From NCBI GenBank assembly GCA_963669155.1, contig OZ022576.1, positions 26,760,335 to 26,824,334 of the forward strand: a stretch of 64,000 bases of DNA. The letters run 5' to 3'. This DNA is from Arbacia lixula. Its lineage: Eukaryota > Echinodermata > Echinoidea > Arbacioida > Arbaciidae. How positions within the stretch are numbered: the first letter of the stretch is position 1; each line of letters begins with the position of its first letter. The notes beneath the pieces were generated by a model. The model was not told where the DNA came from. It saw nothing but the letters and a program-made list of their open reading frames with translations, and did no database searches. This document shows, in pieces, positions 1-11,800 of the stretch. A program made the translations under genes and the position numbers.

Positions 1-785
1 GTGGCCAATCCGCAATGTTAAGCAAAAGTCGGGCACACAGTGAACTAGAGATTCTCGAGTGGAAGTAACGGAGCGGTCTGAACAGGGACTATCTTAGAAG
101 TGAATCACCTTCCAGAGGTTTGCACGATATAGCGTACAGAGAAATTAATTGTCTGTGATATTTTAAGTTGGACCCCACGGTCTGCCACACTCGGCTTTCT
201 TATCCAATCGGTACATAGAAATCTTAACACGTGTTCAGATTTCTATGAATGAGCATCCAGACAGTGGTTACGTTGGCGTGTATATCCCTGCAAAATTTAC
301 AAATGTGGGCTTATCATTGTCAAACGTTATCGGGATTTGGTGCGTGTGTTCTCGCTACACCTGTACTTGCATGGGGTAAAAGTGTCTTGCCGCTTATTTC
401 TATAGTGATTTATTTGCCAACATGGTGCTCGCAGCTTGCAAGCTATAGCAAACTAGCAGCACACCAATGTTTGTACAACAAAGGGTAGTTCACCAGATGA
501 AATCTGGAAGGTTTGCTTATGCCTTATCTTGTTTTTTGTCATATCAATTTCGACACATTCACATTGTTCTTCTGCGATAGGCTCTGGCATAGACATATGA
601 CGATAAAATGTATTTCATTCTTTTGTCTATGTTTGCAGCAGTTAAGTGAGTGGCTTGCCGCACCTCCCCCGCCCCGGTGGTAACAAGGGAATGGCAAGGT
701 AGTGCTCAATCGTTTTCCATGTTGTTGATTTTTTTTTCCAAATTGTGTGCTCAAAGTGGGGAAGTTTATACGCGAGTGCAGCCAA

Positions 786-1000
786 TACACCGGTCAGTAC
801 GGTAATGATTATGAACTAAGACGAGGTCCCAGGTTCAAGTCCACCAATGACACTTGTGTCCTTCAGCACACTTCTGCTCTCCACCCAGGTGTATAATTGA
901 GTACATGGCTACCATGAAGCTGAAATGATCCCTTGGAATTAGACAGGTGTCACAAAGACCTACAAACATCTGGTGACTGGGGTAATAATATTGAAAAGCT
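786..1000 (+). mobile_element. tRNA-derived SINE copy
   Basis: A degenerate tRNA-like head with box B GGTTCAAGTCC near 832 is followed by CACCCAGGTGTATAATTGAGT and a tail with taataat. The body shares the CAGGTGTA...ATGGC stretch with the copy at 38842-39139, so both belong to one SINE family. Confidence 0.6.
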
Positions 1001-1116
1001 GTTGACACTTTTTCATATTAGGTGTTATATAAACATTAAATATTATAGTTACTACTAGTTAATGCAATGAATCAAAGTCTGATGTCATTTGAGGATGTTG
1101 CCAAGACAGCTGGTTC

Positions 1117-1799
1117 TTAACCCTAATACTCCCGGGGTATTTGAAAGCTTGTTATTACCGAGGGGGCATTATGCCCCCTCCCCCTGAGATCTCGGCCATG
1201 GGTCGCTCGATTGCTTCAAAATTTTGCACAAGGCTCAAGAATTATGTAATTTACAAAGTTGTATAGCTAAATTTACAAAAGTGTCCTTTTATTTTTTTTT
1301 TAATGTATTAATTTATGCTAATCTATGGGAGGAATCATACATTTTGGTATTTCTCACTACATAAATGTCTCCCTATCAATTCCTGAAAGAAAAAGATTGT
1401 GGTTGTGGTAATTATTTCTTATGTATTTTATTGTTTTCAACTTTCTTATCTATTTCTTTGTTTTTCGTCAAGCATTTTTTGCTATTTGACAAAATAACAA
1501 CCACATTTCATTTCATATTGCTCAAAAATACATTTGTATCAAACATTGCACTGTATGTATTTACAGAAAATGGAAAAGCTCCTGATTTTGTCCACACAAG
1601 TCATATCTCGAAATAGCAAAATTTCAGTGACAAGCTCAGTAAACCTAATCTGATACCCGCACGGTACGTCCGATCACCATAAATTTGGTATCAAAATGTG
1701 CGGGCAGGATCAGAGAAAAAAGTCATGAAATTTCGTTTCGAAATATTGAGGTGTTATAGGAAGAACCGACAAAAATTTGATAGGGGGTATTAGGGTTAA
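1117..1799. mobile_element. piggyBac-like non-autonomous element
   Basis: The element is flanked by TTAA on both sides and has terminal inverted repeats CCCTAATACTCCC and GGGGGTATTAGGG. TTAA targets and CCC-starting ends are the hallmark of the piggyBac superfamily. The internal sequence has no transposase. It interrupts an older repeat that is uninterrupted at 33889-34090. Confidence 0.75.
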
Positions 1800-2280
1800 A
1801 AAAAAATCTGTGTGTAGAGCATACAACAATGATTACAGTGGGGACTCTCATTGGGAGTGCCCGCACTAACCCACTAATGTCAGACCACTCAGATCAGGAA
1901 ATTTGTTGCTTGAGTAATGAAACCTGCCTAACAATTGATATGAAGACACCACTTTGGTACTCTATACAAAAACAGGATGTGTACCTGTGGCTGGGGTGGT
2001 CCTGTCCAGGTGATGTCTACTGGGTCCGTTGGGGGGTCGATCCTTCAGGGTGGGGGTTGGGGGTCGCCCGTTCCCTGAGATGCTCTCAAACTCCGAGCTC
2101 AGCGAGGATGTGCTAAGAACTGACCCTGGTGATGTGAAGCTGCTGGCACTGGTGGGTAAAGAATCGAGCAGTGTGTAAAATATTGGTCTTCTATCAGGAT
2201 ACTAATGGCATTACTTCATCAGTCTAGATAGAGGACACAATATTTAATGTGATCTACGTAAAAAGGTGAGCTACAAGATT

Positions 2281-2286
2281 TTTATT
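2281..2286 (-). terminator. Candidate MDM1 poly(A) signal
   Basis: The minus strand reads AATAAA about 390 bases past the MDM1 stop codon. Other AATAAA hexamers exist in this AT-rich region, so this is only the nearest plausible signal. Confidence 0.25.
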
Positions 2287-2673
2287 TTTCCTACACAATG
2301 TATTTTAAACTCACATACTCAGTACTGGGTTACTGCAATATGTTACAATTCTGTTACATTTGCCCCATTTATACTAAAAATCTGATGAATCTGTAATGGT
2401 ATTGAAATGTTAATGTTCCTGATAAAAATGGAACTATGCATGTCCCACCAAATGTATACTTTGCATAAAAAAGCAAAGTAATTTTTGTTTAAAAGAGGAT
2501 AAAATACTTTTTAACATCTTCAAAAGTGGTAAACTTCTGACCTGCAATACACACTTGGCAGTAACTTATTTGATAAATGAGAGACCTGCCAGACAATGTT
2601 AATGTAAACACAGGAAGAGAGGAGACACAGGGGCATATCCTCTGTCTGCTCAGTCTAGCTGAGCAGATGCTTG

Positions 2674-2854
2674 TCAGTACCTTGATTTCCTTGGTAGATT
2701 ACCGCCATTTCTGTTCTGATCTAATCCGTCTGGCCTGTCACTGTCGCTAGGCCAGGCCAGCTTTCTCCTGATTGGTGACACCTCGCCCTTTGCCTGCATT
2801 GGATCTGAGGTAGATTCCTTGCCCCTTGATTGAAGCACCTCTTTTTCTTGCTCA
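2674..2854 (-). CDS. MDM1: MDM1 exon 10, terminal coding exon
   Basis: Acceptor cctgcag completes the split codon from exon 9 as Asp. Sixty residues follow, including VSPIRRKLAWPSDSDRPDG and ending KSRY with TGA at 2674-2676. The phase fit with exon 9 and the lack of any other acceptor/ORF pair support it; sequence similarity to known MDM1 C-termini is weak. Confidence 0.75.
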
Positions 2855-5800
2855 CTGCAGGAAAAAGATTCAAAGAATTGAGATACCTCCAACTTCTTAT
2901 CTATCCGTCATCCATTCATTGCTCTGCTGATATTGGTTGATTGGGTCATTTTTATTTACCCCATAGCAATGTAATGCATTACAAAGTAGAGTAAGAGAGC
3001 TGGGCCTCCAATTCATGGTCTTACCTTAAGACTAGTATCCACTATTGCACTTGTGCCTTGGATGGCAATTATGCACTAATATCAACACATACAATATGCT
3101 TAAAAAAAAGGTAAGAATGCATTTTGCCAGTGCTTGAAAATTGAAATCCCTGTTTCACACATTCACACTTCCATCTTCTAAAACATATTCTTTCCTCTTG
3201 GACCCCTGGTATCTACGTTCTCTAACTGTCCTTAGTCTATCTTTTCATACTTGGACATGTTTGTTCTTTCACTGATAATCGTTATTTCTTCTTGAACATC
3301 TAAATATCTTTGTTTTACTGAAGTAAGTGCGAACTGTTCATTAGCCACTCACCAGGGTTCAATATGATACGTTTTCTGCTACAAAATTTATTGAAGGAGA
3401 CACAAAATATCAGAATATAATGTGTATGGCTCAGGTGAGAGATACTGTTTATTGATAATCAAGTTCCAGTCCTTTCCAGTCAGGGAAATAAAGTAATAAA
3501 TATAATGAATGTGTGCAGCATACAATAATGATACAAATTTTCCGTTCCACTTTTCTAAACAGTTTCCCTTCCAGCATTTTCCCTTCACTCGCTTAACTAA
3601 TAAAGGGGGGGGGGGGGGGGCAAAGAAAACCACTTAAAAGGAGCATAGAAGGGACTCCATGAGAAATAGATGGGGGACATGTCACGAGTCGATATAGACC
3701 AGATCCTGGCATAAAGAGAGAAGAGGGTATAAGAGGGGCAGGGTTTCACATACAACTGACCACAGCTCTCCGCAGTGGACATATCATTAATCTCCTTAAC
3801 AACAGTCTTACTGATTTGGCCTTGGGAGTGTCTTGACTCAGAGATGCTATTTACAAAATACATACTCTCTCTTTCATTCGGGCATTCAACCTCCAAAATA
3901 TATTCCTCTCTGTATACTCCTCTGTGCTGCTCCCATGTACTTCTATATTTCTAGTATGCAGTGAATTCCACTGCTTACACTGACAATTATCATTTTTTCT
4001 TGGACCCCAACATCACCGTTTTTTCTCTGTCACTCACTCTTTCTCCTCAGACCGTTGTGCTTTCACTGGTTATCATTTTTTTTGTTGAGGACCCCAATAT
4101 CGTTGTTCCTTTCCTGTCACTCACTCTTTCTTCTCTGATCCTGATGTCTGCGTGGAGATGGAGCTGGAGACGCTGCGCTGGTCGGCAGAGGACTCCTCCC
4201 ACAGCTTGGCCTGGTCTGCCAGCAGCTGAGCCAGGTGCTCCCGTGAGAAGTGGGTCCCCCGGGCCCGCTTCTGGTAATCCTGGGCCCTCTGTCGCAGCTC
4301 AAGTACCTGAACCAAGGTTTGGGAAAGTGTCAGATATTTGTAGTGAATACAAATGTAACAGTCAGAGACTAAAAGAGAGTAATTCTAAGGGGGAAATGGG
4401 TCACCTGGACCCACTTCTGGTAATCCTAGGCCCTCTGTCGCATCTCAAGTACTTGCACTAAGGTTTGGGATTGAGAGGAAAGTGTCGGATATTTGAGGTG
4501 AATACAGATGTAACAGTCAGAAGATTAGAAGAGAGTAACTCTCAGGAAAGGTGGGTCCCTCGCACCAGCTTCTTGTAATCCTGGGCCCTCTGTCGCAGCT
4601 TAAGTACTTGCACCTAGGTTTGGCAGTTAAAGGGAAGTCACAGATATTTGTTGCAGCAAGACATTGGACAGCTTCATAACAAGTTAATTCAAAACATACT
4701 TTCTTATATGGTTGACCATCATATAGAAGATCTCCTTCCACTTAAATGCAACACTGGTTGTGTCATTCCCTTCATTATATTTCCTGCCCTAAATATATAC
4801 AGACAGGGTCCAATATTTACGAGCCTTGCTTCCACACACACAACAAAAATGATGTATAATTTGCATTACTCATGTTTTGTTTGTTTTTACATTTGTTGTA
4901 TCTGAAATTATGTATTGCTATTCTTGTTATTTCTTTTGAAAAAATAAAATTTAATCTTAAATCTTGAATGTGTAGTCATACATCCTTTGATAATGTGTGA
5001 ACTTCATTTGTTTGTAATGGTCCTTCTAATACAAATACTGAAGCCTGATGCATACCTCAGAGAACCAGCTGGGGATATCCCCCACAGACTTGGACCTCTT
5101 GAGTGGCTCTGCCTTGTCCGTGTCCGAGACGTCGTCCCTGGGCTGCACCTGAGGAGGGTCTGCTCCCTTCCACACCCCGTTCTCATACCGGAAGACCTGG
5201 GGTGACTTAAAGTTGGAGTTATACTCAGACCTCCACTTCCTACAAACAGAGTGAACAGAGAACAGAGGGACTAATCATCAATATGATAGGAAGAGAGGAA
5301 GAGACAATAGGAAATAGACAATAGGACAATAGGAAGAGACAGAGGGGACGTAGAGGGATAGGGAGAGAAAACGAAAGAGGAAGAGAGGAGAGAGAGGAGA
5401 GGGAGGAGAGAAAGGAGAGAGTGGAGAGAGAGGAGAGAGAGAGAGAGAGAGGAGAGAGAGGAGAGAGAGGAGGGAGAGGACAGAGAGGAAAGAGATGAAA
5501 GAGAGGAGGAAGATGAGAGAGAGAAAAGATGGGAGGGAGAGGAGAGAGGAGGGAGAGGAGGGAGAGGAGGGAGAAGATGGAGAGGAGAGGAAAGAGAGGA
5601 AAGAGAGGAGGAAGAGGAAAGAGAGGAGGGAGAGGGGAGAGAAAGAGAGAGAGGAGAAAGAGGAAAGAGAGGAGAGAGGAGGAAGAGAAGAAAGAGGAAA
5701 GAGAGGATGGAGAGGTAAGAGAGGAGGAAGAGGAAAGATGGGAGGGAGAGGGGAGAGAAAGAGAGAGAGGAGAAAGAGGAAAGAGAGGATGGAGAGGATG

Positions 5801-8800
5801 GAAAGGAAAGAGAGGAGGAAGAGGAAAGAGGGGAGGGAGAGGAGGAAGAGGAGAAAGAGGAGAAAGAGGAAAGAGAGGAGGGAGAGGAGAGAGAGGAGGA
5901 AGAAGAAAGAGGGGAGAGAGAGGATGGAGAGGACGGAGAGGAGAGAGAGGAGAGGAAAGAAAGGGAGGGCTGGTGTAGAAAGGATTAAAGATAAACAGAC
6001 AAAGAAAACGAACATATTGAATGAGCCCTGACCTGGTGGTAGCATGGGGGAAGAATGGTCTCTGTGGGTTCTGTATGGACTTGACCAGCCTGGGATCATC
6101 ATGGGAGGTGACTGAAGGCACACCGGCAGGCTGGAGTCTGGCATCGGCGGCCATCTTCTTTCCTTTCTTGCTCTATCAGGCACAGAAGATAAGTCAATAT
6201 TGATGATGAATTAGATGATCTGTAAAACAGGGCAGCTGCTTACAATAGTACAATTCAATCTAGTAGATTAACAGAGTTGTAGTCAATGGATGATCATAAA
6301 TATCATGTTCAGTAAGACATGGTACTGTACAATGAAGTCTATTATAGATGGCCATCTTCATTTTTTATCTTGCTCTTTCAGGTACTGAAGACAAAGTCAA
6401 TAAATGATTGTGAATAACATGATAAGTAAAATAATGAAGGGACATTCATACAATTAAATCTATTGGCTAGCATTTTCTATCTTATGTTCCCCTGTACAGA
6501 AGATATAGTTAATAATTGATGTCCACAGGGATTGCCCTAAACTTTTTGTAAGGTGGCCATCATGGCCATTGGAGCAAGAGATTCAGACTGTGAACAATGA
6601 GCTATTTCTTTAGGTGGCCCAATGCCATTTCAGGTGGCCACTGGCCCTTCAGGCCAACATCAAGGGCAAGCCTTGGATGATGAATAACATGAATAACCAA
6701 TAAAAGAGGGTAGGCACATTGGTACAATCAAATCTTTCAGGGAGTTTCTTTATATACAATATTCCCCATTGGTAAACAACTGCAGCAGCAACAATGAATG
6801 AACTCAGTTAATGAGACAATATGTTTCATTATATGCCAGATTATCAGGTATTCCATCATTTAAGAGTACATATTGGTACCTTGGCGGGAGTGTCACATGT
6901 GGCCTGCATTAAGACACATTTTGGCTGCTAACTTGGATATGTATTGTCTAATTCCACTGATATAATTGTTGTAAAAACACAAATCTGGCTAAATCATTTT
7001 GCACAATAAATTCACAGTCTAATGAATAGCAATTCTGTGCCCCAAACCAATAAGTATAATCATTCATACATGCAGTTCTCATTAAGATCTGCCTGTGCAT
7101 GTCTCTCCATTTGTGTTGCTGCAGTGTCCTTGTACAGGTGCACAAGTGTGCCAGATAAACTGCCACTCTATTGGATTGTGTGTGTTCATGGTGAAATGAT
7201 TCTTAAGTCGCACACTAAGGGTTAATATGATAATAAGCACAGTATATTGATAGATCCTAATTATTTACACGGTCTATGCCTGGGTAGATCACACTGCAAA
7301 CACAGGAGAAAAGCTTTCTCTTTGTAGTGGCACTGACACCAACAAAAGACCTCCCTTGCTCTTTGTTCCCTGGGTATTTTCTTCTTGTTTGTACTGTTCT
7401 GCATGAGTACATCCTATCAAGAGCCACGGCAATTCCCTCCAATAGAAGTACATGTGCATTAGCTTTATGCATGAAATGAAAGTGCACAGAAAAACTGAAG
7501 CACGCACTTGAGTGCAATTGCTGATATCTCGCATTGGGTTTCATACAAAACTATAAGCAGCCATATTAAATGAATTACAAGTGGACTAGCAAGATTAAAT
7601 GTGCAAGACAATAATCAGTTCTTCTCGTACAAAACTAACATATGCAAGAAAATCAAAATAGCCCAAAAGGAAAACATTAAATTATATCAAATTTGAATCT
7701 AAGTCTAGCATGTATGTCTAAGAGCAAAAGTTGTACAAAATATTATAATGTTGAAGCATGTAATTAAATACACAGGTCTATCTACACACCTTGCATATAT
7801 ATTCTCACATCATAGTCAAAGTTACCTTAGTTTTGACTCGGTACTTGGCCTTGATCTCCTGTTGAGCGTTTTGCATGAGCTGCTCTTTGACTGAAGGCAT
7901 AGCAGGTTGTTGCATGAACTGTCTTTGATACTCGCTATGTCTGGGGATTTTGTCAGGAACATAAGGGGCCAGGTTTGCATTGGACATGTGCACCATCTGA
8001 AAGAAGCCACATGGGATTATTGGATAACTTTTCTTTACGCACAGCACTATCATTAAAATAGTAATAATAAAGGCATGATCTACACAGCTCTAATACAAGT
8101 AATGATAATAATCATTACAAGGAATGATATAATGTGCATTTAAGAGGAAGTTGTTAGATAAGCACAACATGTATTTAGTTGTGATTACTATTTTATCACT
8201 TTTTTTTAAAGGTTGATCAATGCTAGCAAAATACAAAAATGCAGATTTATCATGAAGATTTCTGGGGTGTTTCACCAAGCTGTTCTGAAGCTATGAATGA
8301 CTTAACGCATGACTGGTGACCCTTTATTGTGCTAAATGAGGTACCCCAATTTGTTTCTGTTTTATTATAGTGGGAGTTAACATGTAATATCCAACAATCC
8401 TAATCAAATTTGACAAATCATAAACTTTGTATTCAGAAGCTTGTTAACAACAAGCCGTTTTAATTTACAAAGATCAGATTTCAACTTTAGCTGATGGGAA
8501 TCAAAATAATTGAGATTCTGATTTAGCAGAAGGGGTCACCAGTCGTGCTTAAAGTTGTTCTTAGCTTAAGAACTGCTTGGTGAAACAACCCCAGTTCAGT
8601 TCAGCTCACTTTATTTTCCCTTTTAAAAACATGACACATATACAAACAAATAATTACAGAATGATATGGAATCTAAACCCCAAATGGCAGAAATATTTAC
8701 AAATTTATTTATAAAAATTTCTTTAAAAGAAATCATCTATGTGCATGTGTTTATTTTCTATACTGTTTAACACACATTTGTAGTACAATATTGAGCTACT

Positions 8801-11800
8801 TGTAGGAAAAAGTCTCTATTAACAAGTGAAATGTATATTCTGCACAAAAGGCTAGTATAAACTGTAAGGCCTTGTACACAAATACCATGTTGAAAAAATC
8901 TTGTAAAATCAGTGGGACTTAAATGAGCCTGCAACAATCTTTGGCATGGAAACACCCAATATACAGGGAGTGTGAGAGCTGATGCCATGTAGCTACAATC
9001 AATTTACATCCATTGTAGAGCTGCATTGTAGAGCTACATTGTAGAGTTGCATTCGTTGTAGAGCTGCCCAACAGGATCCAGCTCACAGATAGTTATATAG
9101 TCATAACTGACCTGGTCTGCAGCCATCAGCGGTGTCTCCTTGGAAGATGGCTGTTTCCATGCGAACTGTCTCTGGTACTCCGAGGAATACTTGGGGCCTC
9201 CTGGCCTGGCTCTGATGCCCGCCCTATACTGCAAAGCCTCATCAGTCTGAATGAAAGAAAATAAAAATGGGAAACCAAAATTATAAATTAATCAATCAAA
9301 ACTATCAAATGGGAAAATAATTAGGCTTTTATGAGTTTTATGAACGAGCACTGTTTTCCATAGGAAATGCACACAAAATTGCAAAATTGTGCATGTTTTG
9401 GGATGACATGCGTTACGAAAACGGGCGTAGCTCCATAATGGTATGCGTGGATGTCGCGAATTTGGTCTCAAAAGATTCGCAAGACTTGAGAGAAAAAAGT
9501 CAAGCAGTGTCAAGATGAGTCGTTCTTGCGTTGCGGCATTATTGCACAAAACGTCAAGGGGGGAGGGGGTTGATTCAACCCCCCCCCCCCCCAGCCGTTT
9601 TAGGGTTAATATGTGATGTGAAGTATTAACAACAACAATTCATTTTATTATTGCAATTATTGACAATACTTTACATTGACCCAAAATATTTACCCAAAGG
9701 ATTTACCCTCAAAACTTCAAACCATGTCATGAGCTAACTCACCTCAGGTTGTGCTTTGAGGGTCATTTGGGGTGCATCCCCGCCAGCTTTGACTGGCTTA
9801 TCTGTCCTAGCGATGGAAGGGCCCTTTGCTGCTTTTGTGGGAAGGGGTGGGGGTGCCTTGATGATAGGGCGAGGTTGTTTCTTTGGCTTTGAGATCACCC
9901 TTGTCTGTGCTGCGATGGCTCTGTTGGTCTCTGTCTTGACATCCTTGTCATTCAGTTGGCTGAGTACAACAATAGATAAGTATTTGTTCTTTCCATGAAA
10001 GGGCAGAAAAACAATTCAATCTTAAAGGGAATATACTGTACTGGGAAGACAAAAAGCCTTCAAAAGTATGATCGTGGGCAATCTTCTTACCAATGGTCTT
10101 AAATTCATGTATTGTCCATTTTAGAAACTTGCTGAAAGTTATTTTCCGCGGAATGATCCACATTTAACAATAAATGTAAATAATTTGACAAAAATTATCA
10201 ATCTATAAAGGTTAGGAATGCATGAAAATTACTACAAACACTAAAACTAATAACCAGTGCTTTTAACCTAAGTGAGTGTAAAGTCATCATTCTTGGGATC
10301 TAGAATACAATTAATATTGAGGTATCTTAGTAGATATGGTACAGACTTGCACAAGTAGCCTGCATGTATTGCTTTTTTTTGTAGACTCAAAATTGCTCAT
10401 ACAATGTGCTTACAAAGAGTGAACCAGTGCTTGGCTCAAACTTACCATGAGTGCAGCATTCATGCACATACTCCCTTTCAAGCATTTGTGCCTTACAATT
10501 CAGTAACAGTGAGAAATTGCCAAAAATTATCCAAGAGATTGCCAGTAGGTAATGTTAACAAGATGTATAGATGACGGACAATGAAACAGCAGACAAACAG
10601 TAAAATAGCTACAGGCCACCTTCAATCTAAACCCATAATAAAGTGTATTGTACAATCAAGGGAAGGACAAGAAGTCACACACTGCCCACAAAATTATCAA
10701 GTCAAGATGCTAAATTAATTCTCCCTATCGCATATATTCAATATCAAGCGATATCGCCTCGCGATACCGATATCTGATCGATTGCTCTTGGGACGTATAC
10801 TTCTGGTAAGAGTTTGGTACGTATTCAATTCACGCAATAACGCACAGAATCTGTAATTTCGAAATTACAGATAAACCTCATAAACCTCGTAATATTTAAA
10901 TGGAAGGGTTGTTACATGGACGAAGGACTTGAACAAAATACCATCAATCACTCACGGCGATGTTTTTGCCTACCTCAAAATTGATTGTACATGGACTAAT
11001 GAAAGAATGAAAAGACACAAGCAAGACAATGGCTATAGAATGTCCGTGAACCGGAAGTTTATATCCCAAGAATTAAAGGTAAAAAAACAAGAGCACCACA
11101 CGCGTTCAGATTCAGAGAGCTATATGCAATAGGGAGAATTAGGTGAGTAGCACATGTACAATCAATACACTTCTTTCCCCATCACATTACCCTCACCTGC
11201 TCTTCCCAGCTATCCTGTCCCTCTTGACAAATGTTTTCGCAAATGTGGTGCCAGGTATTGCCTTGGGGGTTCTGCTTGCCTTCCCGACATCGGTGCTCTC
11301 ATCCGAATCGTGTTCTGCAAGGTACTGCCTAGTGGTGTAGGTCATCTTGTTATCACCTGTTATGGGCTTTCTGCGCCTCTGAAGAGGTGGCTCCCTGGTG
11401 ATGGCAAAGCTCTCAGCTACGGAAGAAAAAAAGGAACACAGCATAATCAATATTTTCCATTTGTTTCCATCATCAACCATTGCTTACTGAAAGATTTTTG
11501 GGCTTTGTGAACCCTGGTCCAGTTAGGATGTCGAAATTTGCCATTGAACTACAGTAACCAAAGAGGTGTGGCTTATAATGAAGTTGAAGCTTATTTAAAG
11601 TTTGTTATCTCTTGTCCATACTGCAGGTTATTGGGGAGTCACACTGCTCAGTATCTGAGTGGAGATAAGCAATCCCGCATTAAAGAATGGGCTAAGAATT
11701 TAAATTCTACAGCAGACATTTTGTTTATAATTCATTATTTCTAGCTGTTGTATTGACATAATATGAAAGATTAAAGATAGGTTGGGCTGTTGTTCGATCT

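Noticed and set aside
5240-6183. Long open frames of 300 residues on the minus strand and 150-180 on the plus strand
   Set aside because: They arise from the purine/pyrimidine tract, which rarely makes stop codons. The products are only S/P/L/F or E/R/G/K and overlap each other in several frames. Only the MDM1 exon 7 part (6033-6172) is real coding sequence.
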